The notes: generated by a model from the letters alone, not told the origin. Counted from the stretch's first letter, positions 32,762 to 41,095 are shown. The stretch: DNA of 64,000 nucleotides from SHVO01 sp041905795 (GCA_041905795.1 JAYRKL010000008.1:1-64000); one strand, 5' to 3'. Translations and numbers: made by a program.

Positions 32762-33813
32762 GCAGGATCCTTTTGATCAAATCCCTCGAGCGCGGACAGC
32801 GACGGTTGCGCCAGGGCCATGACTTTGAACAAACTGCCCATGGCGCGGGCGTCGGTCAATCGCCGCACGCCGCCGAGGATGGCCTCGCGGTCTTCCGGGG
32901 TCTTGCCGCGGGCCAGTTTCTCCGCCCGGATCTCGATGCCCAGCCGGCGCAGCCAGGCGCCTTGCGCCAGCGGGCCGAACACCCCGGCGCCCCGGCGCCG
33001 CGCCCCGGCGGCCACGGCGGCGAAATTCACATGGGCGGTGAGATCGCGGCTGCCGGGCGCGGTCAGCGGATCCGCCGGCGCATGCCGGCGTACCGCCTGC
33101 AAGGTATCGCCGTGGCCTTGCGCGTATCCATAGTCGATCAGGAGCGCGGCGCCGCCGTCCTGCACCAGGCGCCGGGCGATCTCGCCGGTCACGGCCTCCA
33201 CGGCCGGGGACTCCTCATAAATGCTTCCGGGGACGGCGGGCGCGGGGATGTCGCGGTCCGTCGGCGCCAGGGCGAAGCGAAAGCTTGCGCCGTCGCCGGC
33301 GACACGCCGTTCGTGCCAGCGGCCCGTGAACTCCCACTGGCGGATCGGCAGGGCGTCCAGGAATTCGTTGGCGATGACAATCGTCGGCCCGGGGGGCAGG
33401 CTCGCCAGGCTGTCGTGCCAGCGGATGTCGCGCCCGGTGAGGGTGCGCCGCTGCCGGTGCCGCAGGCTGGGAGAGCGTTCGACCAGATGCAGCTGCGCCG
33501 CGGCGGCGAAGCCCGGCATCAGCACCGCGGCGCGCAAGGCGTCGGCCAGCAAGGTTCCGCGCCCGGGGCCCAGTTCGACCAGGTTGAACGGCGCGGGCGC
33601 TCCCAGGCTTTGCCAGGTGACCGCCGCCCACAAGCCGATGAGTTCCCCGAAACACTGGGAGATCTCCGGGGCGGTGATGAAGTCGCCGGCCGCGCCGATG
33701 ACGTCGCCGGTGGCGTAATAGGCGTCGTTGGCCGCCGCCATGAAAACGTCGAGACCGATGGGGCCTTCGGCGTCGATGCGCGCCCGCAGTGCGGCTTCGA
33801 CGGACGGGGGCAT
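32758..33813 (-). CDS. MidA/NDUFAF7-family SAM-dependent methyltransferase
   Basis: 351 aa from ATG 33813, which overlaps the lgt stop by one base (TAATG). Family features are DFITAPEISQCFGELIGLW near the N-terminus, NLVELGPGRGTLLADALR (SAM site) near residue 78 and IVIANEFLDALPIRQWE. The mitochondrial homologue NDUFAF7 dimethylates an arginine in complex I. The bacterial substrate is less certain but may be the same subunit. No nuo genes are in the window. Confidence 0.9.
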   Translation of the reverse strand: MPPSVEAALRARIDAEGPIGLDVFMAAANDAYYATGDVIGAAGDFITAPEISQCFGELIGLWAAVTWQSLGAPAPFNLVELGPGRGTLLADALRAAVLMPGFAAAAQLHLVERSPSLRHRQRRTLTGRDIRWHDSLASLPPGPTIVIANEFLDALPIRQWEFTGRWHERRVAGDGASFRFALAPTDRDIPAPAVPGSIYEESPAVEAVTGEIARRLVQDGGAALLIDYGYAQGHGDTLQAVRRHAPADPLTAPGSRDLTAHVNFAAVAAGARRRGAGVFGPLAQGAWLRRLGIEIRAEKLARGKTPEDREAILGGVRRLTDARAMGSLFKVMALAQPSLSALEGFDQKDPA

Positions 33814-34616
33814 TACACCGCCGGCGCCCGGCGCGCCCGCCACAGGCAGAACACGCCGAAGGCGATCATGGGCAGGGACAGGAGCTGGCCCATGGTGGCG
33901 CCGCCCACCAGGAAGCCCAGGAAGGCGTCGGGCTCGCGGAAGAACTCGCCGAAAGAGCGGAACACGCCGTAACCGATCCAGAAGATGCCGGTGAGGGTGC
34001 CGGGCCGGCGCCGCAGGCCCTCGACGCGCCAGCAGGCGAACATGATCACGAACAGCGCCAGCCCCTCGAGGCCGGCCTGGTAGAGCTGGCTGGGATGGCG
34101 CGGAAGCTCGCCGGCGCCCGGGAAAACCATGGCCCAGGGCAGGTCCGGTGCAACCCGGCCCCACAGCTCGCCGTTAATGAAATTGGCCAGGCGTCCGAGG
34201 CCCAGGCCGAGCGGCGCCGCGCAGCCGATGCAGTCGGCCAGGTACCACTTGTCGATCTTGGCCCGGCGCGCATAGAGCAGGATCGCGGCGGTGACACCGA
34301 GGAGGCCGCCGTGGAAGGACATGCCGCCTTCCCAGGTCTTGAAGATCTCCAGCGGGTGCGCGGCATAATAGCCGGCCTTGTAGAACAGCACGTATCCCAG
34401 GCGCCCGCCGAGCACCACGCCGCCCAGGGCCCACAGCATGAAGTCGTCGATCTGCTCCGGCGTCATCAGCGCCGGCGGCCGCTTGACCAGTTGGCGCATA
34501 TACCAGAGGCCGCCGAACAGCCCGGCGATATACGCGAGCGCGTACCACCTGACCGCAAACGGGCCGATGGCGAAGATGACGGGGTCGATCTGGGGAAAAA
34601 GCAGGGCCGGCGTCAT
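33813..34616 (-). CDS. lgt: Prolipoprotein diacylglyceryl transferase
   Basis: Inner-membrane enzyme that transfers diacylglyceryl from phosphatidylglycerol to the lipobox cysteine. 267 aa with about seven hydrophobic helices. Signature segments are MSFHGGLLGVTAAI and LGRLANFINGELWGR. It is part of a minus-strand run hldD-lgt-MidA-like-pgeF-lipoprotein with overlapping ends. PgsA, which supplies the phosphatidylglycerol pathway, is encoded at 45.6 kb. Confidence 0.96.
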   Translation of the reverse strand: MTPALLFPQIDPVIFAIGPFAVRWYALAYIAGLFGGLWYMRQLVKRPPALMTPEQIDDFMLWALGGVVLGGRLGYVLFYKAGYYAAHPLEIFKTWEGGMSFHGGLLGVTAAILLYARRAKIDKWYLADCIGCAAPLGLGLGRLANFINGELWGRVAPDLPWAMVFPGAGELPRHPSQLYQAGLEGLALFVIMFACWRVEGLRRRPGTLTGIFWIGYGVFRSFGEFFREPDAFLGFLVGGATMGQLLSLPMIAFGVFCLWRARRAPAV

Positions 34617-34626
34617 GAGGGGAGCA

Positions 34627-35607
34627 TCAGCGGTAGGGGTCTGGCTGCGACAGGAAGCGCTCGACCGTGACGGCGACGCCGTCTTCGAGCGCGGTGAAGG
34701 GCTTGGTATAGCCGGCGGCGCGCAAGCGCTCCATGCCGGCTTCGGTAAAGTACTGGTACTGGCCGCGGATGTCTTGGGGCGTGTCGCGAAAGGTTATGTT
34801 CAGCGGCCGTCCCGCCGTGCGGTAGACCGCGCCGGCGAGGTCGAGGAAGGTGCGCGCGCGGCCGGTGCCGAGATTGAATATCCGGGAGGTGCGCGCCTCG
34901 GTCATCAGCCACAGCATCGCATCGCAGCAATCGTCGACGAAAATGAAGTCGCGCTTCTGTGCGCCGTCGGCATAGAGCGGGTTGTGGGAGCGGAACAGGG
35001 TATAGGCCTCGCCGCGGGCGGCCGCCGGATAGATCTGCGGCACCAGGCTGGCCTGGCTGCCTTTGTGGAATTCGTTGGGCCCATAAACATTGAAGAACTT
35101 CAGCCCCGCCCAGTGCGGGGGGGCCGCGCCCGGCGCCTGCTGCGCCACCCACAGATCGAAGGCGTGCTTGCTGGCGCCGTAAGGATTGAGGGGTTTGAGG
35201 CGCGACAGCGCCGCGAGGCTGTTGTCGTCATCGAAGCCTTCCTCGCCGCCGCCGTAGGTCGCGGCCGATGATGCGTAGACGAAGGGTATGCCGCGGCGCG
35301 TGCACCAGGTCCACAGGGCGCGGCTGAGGCGCACGTTCACCTCTTCCAGCAGTTCGAGATCGCGCTCGGTGGTGGAGGTGATGGCGCCCAGGTGGAAAAG
35401 CCCCGCGATCTTGCCCGCGTTCTCATCGAGGAAGGCGAGGCACTGCTCGGGTGCGACGGTCGCGGCGATGCTGCGCTTGGCGATATTGCGCTGCTTGTGC
35501 GGGCTGTCGCAGCGGTCCACCAGCGCCAGCGGCCCCAGGCCGCGCGCCTCGATCATCGCCAGAAGATTCGACCCGATGAACCCGGCGCCGCCGGTGACGA
35601 CGTACAT
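34627..35607 (-). CDS. hldD: ADP-L-glycero-D-manno-heptose-6-epimerase
   Basis: Converts ADP-D,D-heptose to ADP-L,D-heptose for lipopolysaccharide core. 326 aa. NADP-binding TGGAGFIGSNLL at the N-terminus, the SSAATYG segment, and the catalytic YGASK near residue 143. KFFNVYGPNEFHKG and IFNLGTGRARTF are typical of HldD. No other heptose genes are nearby. An exact DnaA-box-like sequence is not present in its short upstream gap. Confidence 0.93.
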   Translation of the reverse strand: MYVVTGGAGFIGSNLLAMIEARGLGPLALVDRCDSPHKQRNIAKRSIAATVAPEQCLAFLDENAGKIAGLFHLGAITSTTERDLELLEEVNVRLSRALWTWCTRRGIPFVYASSAATYGGGEEGFDDDNSLAALSRLKPLNPYGASKHAFDLWVAQQAPGAAPPHWAGLKFFNVYGPNEFHKGSQASLVPQIYPAAARGEAYTLFRSHNPLYADGAQKRDFIFVDDCCDAMLWLMTEARTSRIFNLGTGRARTFLDLAGAVYRTAGRPLNITFRDTPQDIRGQYQYFTEAGMERLRAAGYTKPFTALEDGVAVTVERFLSQPDPYR

Positions 35608-35685
35608 CTTCAGGAGTTTTCCACAGAATTCGTATCGCCGCGCACTCTACACGGCTTGTCATCATCTCTCATGGCTTTATGTTCG

Positions 35686-35732
35686 GGCGTGGTCTGATCG
35701 GAAAACCGGTACCCACTTTTCCGGACCACGCC
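35686..35732. repeat. Palindromic mosaic repeat, copy 8 (half element)
   Basis: A single hairpin: outer arms GGCGTGGTC/GACCACGCC (35686-35694 with 35724-35732), inner arms CGGAAAA/TTTTCCG around CCGGTACCCAC. The core matches copy 4, but the outer arms are unique and fully complementary. It ends three bases before the Shine-Dalgarno of the ubiK-like gene, so it lies in that gene's leader or promoter. Confidence 0.75.
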
Positions 35733-35746
35733 GTAGGATGACGCCC

Positions 35747-36001
35747 ATGCAAAGCCAGAACCGCATCTTCGACGACATCGCCCGGGTGGCCGGTGGCGCC
35801 CTCGGCGCGCTCTCGAGCCTCAAGGACGAGATCGAGGCCATGGTCCGCGACCGCATGGAGCGGTTCATGGCCGATGGCGCCTTTGTCCGGCGCGAGGAGT
35901 TCGATGTGGTGCGCGCCATGGCCGCCGAGGCCCGCGCCGAGCAAGAGCGCCTCGCCGCGCGGGTCGCGGAGCTGGAAGCGGCGCTCAAAAAGAACACCTG
36001 A
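35747..36001 (+). CDS. ubiK: UbiK-type ubiquinone biosynthesis accessory factor (BMFP family)
   Basis: 84 aa from ATG 35747, preceded by AGGA at eight bases; an in-frame ATG at 35738 overlaps that Shine-Dalgarno. Layout: short N-terminus MQSQNRIFDDIARVAGGALG, a linker helix EIEAMVRDRMERFM, VRREEFDVVRAMA, then a C-terminal coiled coil EQERLAARVAELEAAL. This matches the membrane-fusogenic BMFP/UbiK family that supports the Ubi complex. Name by similarity of layout. Confidence 0.82.
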   Translation: MQSQNRIFDDIARVAGGALGALSSLKDEIEAMVRDRMERFMADGAFVRREEFDVVRAMAAEARAEQERLAARVAELEAALKKNT

Positions 36002-36014
36002 AACTCAAGAAACC

Positions 36015-36121
36015 GAATCACCACGGGCCTAAAATGCCTGTGGATAGATTCGGCATGCGACTCCGTGGATTTACTCACTATTTTGTATTGCCGTGATTCA
36101 GACCCTACTATATCTTGAATC
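36015..36121 (+). promoter_or_regulatory. Cluster of five GANTC sites upstream of the ybjN-like gene
   Basis: GANTC at 36015, 36047, 36059, 36095 and 36117, within the 181-bp gap before the ATG at 36183. As at ccrM, this is far above chance for about 107 bp. A near DnaA box (TGTGGATAG) lies at 36040. Methylation-sensitive, cell-cycle-linked expression of the downstream gene is an inference. Confidence 0.45.
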
Positions 36122-36182
36122 AGGGTTTAGCGTTCAGCAGCCCGGATTTAGACCCGAGTTCCGGGGTGTGGGGGGTCTTTAG

Positions 36183-36686
36183 ATGCAGTCGTCACACGCG
36201 CTTCGTCAGGCGTCGACCACCGCCAGCAACCCCATCGATCTCATTGAAGAAATCATCGCCGGCAAGGAGTGGGTCTACGACCGGCGCTGCGACACCGAGC
36301 TTGCGGTGGAAGCGCCCGGCAGCTGGTGTGACTACGGCATGTTCTTCGCGTGGTCCGAGGACCTCGCCGCGCTGCACTTCTCCTGCGCCCTGGACATGCG
36401 GGTGCAGCCCCGCCTCATGGGCCAGATCTACGAACTGATCGCCAAGCTGAACGAGCGGCTGTGGATGGGTCACTTCGCCATCTGGGTGGAAGAAGGCATT
36501 CCCATGTTCCGCCATACCGTGCGCCTGCCGGACCGGGTCGACATGGACCAGGTCAGCGAACTCATGGAACTCGCCATGAACGAGTGCGAGCGCTACTACC
36601 CCGCCTTCCAGTTTGTGATCTGGGGCGGTCGCACCGCCGAGGACGCGATCCAAAGCTCGCTCCTGGACACCGTCGGCGAAGCCTAA
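36183..36686 (+). CDS. YbjN-domain protein
   Basis: 167 aa, soluble. The YbjN fold is suggested by ALHFSCALDMRVQPRLMGQIYELIAKLNERL and the later WVEEGIPMFRHTVRLPD. YbjN proteins resemble type III secretion chaperones and have been linked to stress and motility in E. coli; the molecular role is unclear. In Alphaproteobacteria the gene commonly precedes proC, as here. A GANTC-rich region precedes it and repeat copy 9 follows. Confidence 0.88.
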   Translation: MQSSHALRQASTTASNPIDLIEEIIAGKEWVYDRRCDTELAVEAPGSWCDYGMFFAWSEDLAALHFSCALDMRVQPRLMGQIYELIAKLNERLWMGHFAIWVEEGIPMFRHTVRLPDRVDMDQVSELMELAMNECERYYPAFQFVIWGGRTAEDAIQSSLLDTVGEA

Positions 36687-36716
36687 AACTTCTCACTTTC
36701 CTAGCCTGCCCGCAGT

Positions 36717-36809
36717 GCAAAAGTGTGAGAAGTGATCACACTTTTGCCGTTTGTTTGGTCGCATTTTCAAAGCGGTGAACCGGTTTCCACTTCACCGGAA
36801 AATGCTCTA
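36717..36809. repeat. Palindromic mosaic repeat, copy 9
   Basis: Hairpin one pairs GCAAAAGTGTGA (36717-36728) with TCACACTTTTGC (36736-36747), a stem sequence unique in the window. The linker is GTTTGTTTGGTCGCAT. Hairpin two pairs GCATTTTC..GGTGAA with TTCACC..GAAAATGC around CCGGTTTCCAC. It ends two to eleven bases before the possible proC starts, so it forms the proC leader. Confidence 0.87.
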
Positions 36810-36820
36810 TCGTGCCAGGC

Positions 36821-37645
36821 ATGATCGAAGGCACCATTCTTCTGGTGGGTTGCGGCCGCATGGGCGGCGCGCTGCTTGAGGGCTGGTTCAAGCAGGGCCT
36901 CAATCCGGTCGACGTCATCATCGTCGAGCCCGCCGGGCGCGACACCGTTGCGCCCTGTTCCAAACACCGCGCGCTGACCTGCCTCGCCACCGTCACCGAA
37001 GTGCCGCGGGATTTCGTGCCCGACGTGGTGCTGTTCGCCGTGAAGCCCCAAGTGGCCGACGGCGTGGTCGGCGATTACCGCCGCTTCGTCGACAAGGCGC
37101 CGGTGTTCCTGTCGGTGATCGCCGGCAAGACCACGGGTTATTTCCAGAAACACCTGGGTGACGCCGCCGCGATCGTGCGCTGCATGCCCAATACGCCGGC
37201 CGCGGTCGGCAAGGCGGTCACCGCCATGTATGCCGCGCCCGCGGCCAGCGTCGTGCAGCGGCGGGTGTGCGAAGTGCTGCTCCAGGCGGTGGGTGAAGTG
37301 GCGTGGCTGGCCGACGAAACCCTCATGGACGCCGTCACCGCGGTGTCGGGCAGCGGCCCGGCCTACGTCTTCCTGATGGTCGAAGCCCTGCGGGACGCCG
37401 GGATCGCCGCAGGTCTGCCGCCGGATGTGGCGGCGCACCTGGCCCGCTCCACCGTCGTCGGCTCCGGCGCCCTGCTGGACCGGGATGCGGCCACGGCGCC
37501 CGATGTGCTGCGCCGGAACGTCACCAGCCCAGGCGGCACCACCGCCGCGGCGCTGTCGGTGCTGATGGGCGAGAACGGACTCACGGAACTCATGGTCCGC
37601 GCGGTGGCCGCCGCCGCCAAGCGGTCCAAGGAACTGGCGGGGTAA
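36821..37645 (+). CDS. proC: Pyrroline-5-carboxylate reductase
   Basis: Last step of proline synthesis, NAD(P)H-dependent. 274 aa from ATG 36821; a GTG at 36812 adds three residues and is a real alternative. NADP site ILLVGCGRMGGALLEGW at the start, RCMPNTPAAVGKAVTAM in the middle, and SGSGPAYVFLMVEALRDA followed by VTSPGGTTAAALSVL near the C-terminus. All family signatures are present. Four bases separate it from the TetR gene. Confidence 0.95.
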   Translation: MIEGTILLVGCGRMGGALLEGWFKQGLNPVDVIIVEPAGRDTVAPCSKHRALTCLATVTEVPRDFVPDVVLFAVKPQVADGVVGDYRRFVDKAPVFLSVIAGKTTGYFQKHLGDAAAIVRCMPNTPAAVGKAVTAMYAAPAASVVQRRVCEVLLQAVGEVAWLADETLMDAVTAVSGSGPAYVFLMVEALRDAGIAAGLPPDVAAHLARSTVVGSGALLDRDAATAPDVLRRNVTSPGGTTAAALSVLMGENGLTELMVRAVAAAAKRSKELAG

Positions 37646-37648
37646 TCC

Positions 37649-38284
37649 ATGGCGCGCAAAAAAGCCGCGACGAAGAAAGCCGCCAAATCCCGCGGCAAGG
37701 CCGCTGACCCCGCCGATACCATCATCGAGGCCGCGCTGACGATTGCCGCTGACAGCGGCTGGCTGGCGGTCAACATGGCGGCGGTGGCCGAAAACGCCGG
37801 CGTCGCCCTGGGCGATGTCCTGCTGTTCGCGCCCACCCGTGCCCATCTTCTGGTCAAATTCCTGGACCGGCTCGACGCCGCCACGCTCGCCGGCCTCGCG
37901 CCATCCGACGGCGGCAGCGCGCGCGATCGCCTGTTCGATGTGGCGATGCGCCGTTTCGATCTCCTCAACCGGAAGCGCGATGCGGTCCGTGCGGTGGTGA
38001 CGGGCGTGACCCGCGATCCGCCGTCGGCCGCCATGCTGGCCTGCCGCGTGGGCCGGTCGGCCGCGGCGTTGCTGGGCGCGGCCGGCGTCTCCGCCGAGGG
38101 CCTGATCGGCTTCGCGCGCGTGCAAGGCTTCAAGGCGGTCATGGCCTGCGCCCTCAAGGCGTGGATGACCGACGACAGCGCCGATATGGCCAAGACCATG
38201 GCGGCGCTGGATAAGGCGCTGGCCCGCGCCGAACGCGTGGCCTCGTTCCGCGGCTGGCGCAGGCCCGCCGATGCCCCCGCTTGA
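37649..38284 (+). CDS. TetR-family transcriptional regulator with lysine-rich N-terminus
   Basis: 211 aa. Residues 1-18 are ARKKAATKKAAKSRGKAA-like, a basic, histone-tail-like extension. A TetR helix-turn-helix follows (IIEAALTIAADSGWLAVNMAAVAENAGVAL). The C-terminal ligand domain is helical, with no recognisable specificity. The helix-turn-helix lacks the usual aromatic Y-xHF end, so DNA contact may differ. It overlaps the downstream methyltransferase by four bases. Confidence 0.8.
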   Translation: MARKKAATKKAAKSRGKAADPADTIIEAALTIAADSGWLAVNMAAVAENAGVALGDVLLFAPTRAHLLVKFLDRLDAATLAGLAPSDGGSARDRLFDVAMRRFDLLNRKRDAVRAVVTGVTRDPPSAAMLACRVGRSAAALLGAAGVSAEGLIGFARVQGFKAVMACALKAWMTDDSADMAKTMAALDKALARAERVASFRGWRRPADAPA

Positions 38285-39087
38285 AACCGGCGTCCGATCC
38301 GGCCGCCCATTACCAGGCATTCCCGGCGCGCGAGAACATCCTGGCCGCTCTCACGCGGCGCGGCGTGGATACCTCGCACCTCACACCGGACCAGCTTGCA
38401 CCGTTTGATCAACTGCACACCGGCGGCGCCGACGCCACCCGGGCGCTGATCGCGCGCCTGGGGGCAAAGCCCACGGACCATGTGCTCGATCTCGGCAGCG
38501 GCCTGGGCGGTCCCGCCCGGCAACTGGCGGCAACCGGCTGCCGCGTCACCGGCATCGACATCACGCCGCGCTTTGTCGGCGATGCCGCGTTCCTGACCGG
38601 CTGCACCGGCCAGACCGACCGCGTGGCTTTCCGCGAAGCCTCGGTCACGGCGCTGCCGTTCCCCGATAACAGTTTCGACGCCGCCTGGCACATTCACGTC
38701 GCCATGAACGTCCGCGACAAGGCCGCCATGTATGCGGAGTGCTTCCGCGTGCTCAAGCCGGGCGCGCGGATCGCCGTCGATGACCCGGTGTCGGGGCAGG
38801 GGGAGGTGGTGTTCCCTCTCCCCTGGGCGGCTTCCGCCGCCAGCAGCTATCTCGTCGGGGAACAGGAACTCACGGCGCTGATGCGCGCGGCCGGATTCCG
38901 GAACATGAGCGTGGAGGACGTCACGGACCAGGGCATCGCCTGGTTCGCCGGGATCGCGCGGGCGCGGCCCACACGCACCGAAACGCTGCGCGCCGCAACG
39001 CCGCGCGATGTCATGGCCGCCAACCACCGCGCCAATCTCGAGTCAGGCGCCGTGCGGATTGTCTCGATCGTCGCCGGAAGGCCTTAA
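38281..39087 (+). CDS. Class I SAM-dependent methyltransferase (type 11)
   Basis: 268 aa beginning at TTG 38281, inside the TetR stop (TTGA). SAM motif VLDLGSGLGGPARQLA is near residue 65. GIDITPRFVGDA and LPFPDNSFDAAWHIHVAMNV follow, as in sarcosine/dimethylglycine or UbiE-like small-molecule methyltransferases. The substrate is not predictable. The gene converges with the Crp/Fnr regulator, overlapping it by four bases. Confidence 0.83.
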   Translation: MKPASDPAAHYQAFPARENILAALTRRGVDTSHLTPDQLAPFDQLHTGGADATRALIARLGAKPTDHVLDLGSGLGGPARQLAATGCRVTGIDITPRFVGDAAFLTGCTGQTDRVAFREASVTALPFPDNSFDAAWHIHVAMNVRDKAAMYAECFRVLKPGARIAVDDPVSGQGEVVFPLPWAASAASSYLVGEQELTALMRAAGFRNMSVEDVTDQGIAWFAGIARARPTRTETLRAATPRDVMAANHRANLESGAVRIVSIVAGRP

Positions 39088-39773
39088 GCTTCGCCGGCCG
39101 CCGCTTCCAGCGCTTCCCGGTCCGCCAGGGTGATGCGATTGATGACGTGGACGGAGATCGTGCCCGCGACCTTGAACTGGGTCAGGACGCGGCTGACGGT
39201 CTCTATCGCCAGGCCCAGATAGTCGGCGATATCGGCGCGGGTCATGGGCAGCATGAAACTGTCCGCGCCGCCGGAGCGCTTGCTCATTTCCAGCAGGAAC
39301 CAGGCGATGCGCTCCTGCGCCGAGGTGTGGCAGATCAGGACCATGCGCTCGTAGGCGCGCTGCAGGCCGGTGGCGGTCAGTTTGTGGATGTGCTGGGCCA
39401 GGGACGGGGTGGCGGCGATCAGGCTCTCGACCTGGCGGCGGGGATAGCGCATCAGCACGGAATCGGCGGTCGCTTCCGCGGTGAAATAGTGGTCGGCTTC
39501 GGCGGTCAGGCCGATGAAATCGCCCGGCACCAGGAATTCGCAGACCTGGCGGCGGCCATCGGCCACCAGTTTCACCAGGCGGACGTTGCCGCTGACCACC
39601 TTGTAGCAGTATTCGGCGGCATCGCCTTCGGTGACGATCTCGTCACCGCGCTTGATCGCGATGCTGGCGCCGGCCGAGGCCAGCGGGTCGAGGGCGGCCA
39701 GCGGGTCCCGCGCAGCCTGCGCAACCGCGCGCGGCGTCCGGATGCGGCCGGTCTGGTTCTGCAAGGCGATCAT
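39084..39773 (-). CDS. Crp/Fnr-family (FixK-like) transcriptional regulator
   Basis: 229 aa. A cyclic-nucleotide-binding-like beta roll (AIKRGDEIVTEGDAAEYCYKVVSGNVRLV) is followed by a dimer helix and a DNA-binding domain, MTRADIADYLGLAIETVSRVL. The recognition helix has E-x-x-S-R, as in FNR proteins reading TTGAT half-sites. The N-terminal cysteine cluster of oxygen-sensing FNR is absent, which is the FixK situation. It is divergent from a FixJ-like gene, with a candidate FixJ site 78 bp upstream. Confidence 0.88.
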   Translation of the reverse strand: MIALQNQTGRIRTPRAVAQAARDPLAALDPLASAGASIAIKRGDEIVTEGDAAEYCYKVVSGNVRLVKLVADGRRQVCEFLVPGDFIGLTAEADHYFTAEATADSVLMRYPRRQVESLIAATPSLAQHIHKLTATGLQRAYERMVLICHTSAQERIAWFLLEMSKRSGGADSFMLPMTRADIADYLGLAIETVSRVLTQFKVAGTISVHVINRITLADREALEAAAGEA

Positions 39774-39850
39774 GGCGGTATCCTCGTCTTCTCGTTCCCG
39801 TGAGCAAGGAATAGGCCCGGCGGCCCGGCCGATTGAATTGGGGGATCACC

Positions 39851-39868
39851 GTAGGTAGTTTTACGTAT
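39851..39868. promoter_or_regulatory. Candidate FixJ-type operator, site 1
   Basis: GTAGGTAGTTTTACGTAT lies in the divergent region between the FixK-like and FixJ-like genes. It resembles the GTAMGTAG FixJ box known from rhizobial fixK promoters. Thirteen of 18 positions match the second site at 40556-40573. Its distance from the FixK-like start (about 77 bp) suits activation of that gene. Binding is inferred. Confidence 0.42.
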
Positions 39869-39889
39869 AGGCCGAGGACATGAGAGCCC

Positions 39890-40537
39890 ATGGCGGAAAA
39901 CACGGTTTTTGTTGTCGACGACGATCCCGACGTGCGCGATTCCCTGGCGGCGCTGCTCATGTCCGCCGGGCTTTCGCCGAAGGTGTTTGAATCGGCCACC
40001 GCCTTCCTGGCCCAATACAAAGCGGGCGACAGCGGCTGCCTGGTGGCCGATATCCGCATGCCGGACATGGACGGAATCGCGCTCCAGAGCGAACTCGCCA
40101 ACCGCAAGGCCGGGTTGCCGGTGATCATCGTCACCGGCCACGGCGATGTCCCCCTGGCGGTGCGCGCCATGAAGGCCGGCGCCATGGACTTCATCGAAAA
40201 GCCCTTCGACGACGATCGCCTGCTGGAGAGCATCCAGCGCGGCCTTTCCAAGGCCGCGGCGGACAAGGATTCTGCCGAAGCCAGCCATGTCATCAGCGCG
40301 CGCATCGCCTCGCTGACGCCCCGCGAACGCGACGTGCTGGAACTCCTGATCGCAGGGCATCCCAACAAGGTCGTCGGTCACCAACTCGACATTTCGCCGC
40401 GGACGGTCGAAGTCCACCGCGGGCGCCTGATGGATAAGATGCAAGCCAGGAATCTTTCCGACCTCGTGCGCATGGCGCTGGCGGCTGGAATCGGCGCCGC
40501 GAAGGCGGAGTCCAGATCGGGCGCCAAGCCGCTGTGA
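39890..40537 (+). CDS. FixJ-like two-component response regulator
   Basis: 215 aa. The receiver domain has acid pocket VVDDDPD, phospho-acceptor Asp in ADIRMPDMDG near residue 54, and Lys in IEKPFDD. A C-terminal LuxR/NarL helix-turn-helix follows (LTPRERDVLELLIAGHPNK then ISPRTVEVHRGRLMDKM), typical of the FixJ subfamily. No FixL-type kinase is in the window, so the partner is elsewhere. Together with the divergent FixK-like gene it suggests a microaerobic or redox circuit. Confidence 0.92.
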   Translation: MAENTVFVVDDDPDVRDSLAALLMSAGLSPKVFESATAFLAQYKAGDSGCLVADIRMPDMDGIALQSELANRKAGLPVIIVTGHGDVPLAVRAMKAGAMDFIEKPFDDDRLLESIQRGLSKAAADKDSAEASHVISARIASLTPRERDVLELLIAGHPNKVVGHQLDISPRTVEVHRGRLMDKMQARNLSDLVRMALAAGIGAAKAESRSGAKPL

Positions 40538-40555
40538 TCTTTGAAGAAAACCGCG

Positions 40556-40573
40556 GTACGCACTAATACGTAT
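40556..40573. promoter_or_regulatory. Candidate FixJ-type operator, site 2
   Basis: GTACGCACTAATACGTAT, 70 bp before the ATG of the lone receiver gene. It shares GTA, TACGTAT and spacing with the site at 39851-39868. Two matching sites at two neighbouring promoters suggest a common regulator, most simply the FixJ-like protein encoded between them. Confidence 0.4.
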
Positions 40574-40643
40574 TTCGCCCGCGCGCCGGCCTGCCTATGG
40601 TCCTGACGCGCCCCGCACGCGAGACGCGCCGCCGGGACGTGCA

Positions 40644-41033
40644 ATGGACAGGACGATGCCGGACGAGGCCAAAGTGACCTGCGTTTATGTGGTGGATGAC
40701 GATGAGGCGGTGCGGGATTCCACGCGCGTGGTGCTCGAGTCTTACGGCATGAATGTCCGCACCTTCGGCTCGGCCCAGGCCTTCCTCTCGGCGGTGGACG
40801 ATGACGCCAAGGGCTGCCTGCTGCTCGATCAGCACATGCCGGAGATGACCGGCCTGGAAATGCTCGAGATGCTGAAGCTCAACCGCAGGACCTTACCGGT
40901 GATCATGGTCACCGCCCGCGGTGACGCGGCCTTCAGGGACCGGGCACTCCGCGCCGGCGCGGTCGCGCTCCTGGACAAGCCGGTCGCGGACGACGACCTG
41001 GTCCGCGCCATCGACACCGCGCTGCTGCACTAG
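40644..41033 (+). CDS. Single-domain response regulator (FixJ-type receiver)
   Basis: 129 aa; ATG at 40656 is an alternative start. It contains only a receiver: VVDDDEAVRDS, Asp in LLLDQHMPEMTG near residue 61, T/S in VTARGD, and Lys in LLDKPV. There is no output domain. It could be a phosphate sink or relay for the same kinase as the FixJ-like regulator; its sequence is closest to FixJ-type receivers. It converges with the histidine kinase gene. Confidence 0.88.
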   Translation: MDRTMPDEAKVTCVYVVDDDEAVRDSTRVVLESYGMNVRTFGSAQAFLSAVDDDAKGCLLLDQHMPEMTGLEMLEMLKLNRRTLPVIMVTARGDAAFRDRALRAGAVALLDKPVADDDLVRAIDTALLH

Positions 41034-41054
41034 CCTTAGCTTACGAAAGCTCGG

Positions 41055-41082
41055 CCCCGGGCCCGCGAAGCGGGAACCGGGG
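41055..41082. terminator. GC-rich hairpin between convergent genes
   Basis: CCCCGG..CCCGC (41055-41066) pairs with GCGGG..CCGGGG (41070-41082) with a GAA loop and small internal asymmetry. There is no T-run on either side. It is probably a shared transcription barrier between the receiver gene and the histidine kinase gene. Confidence 0.4.
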
Positions 41083-41095
41083 AACAGCATTTGTA

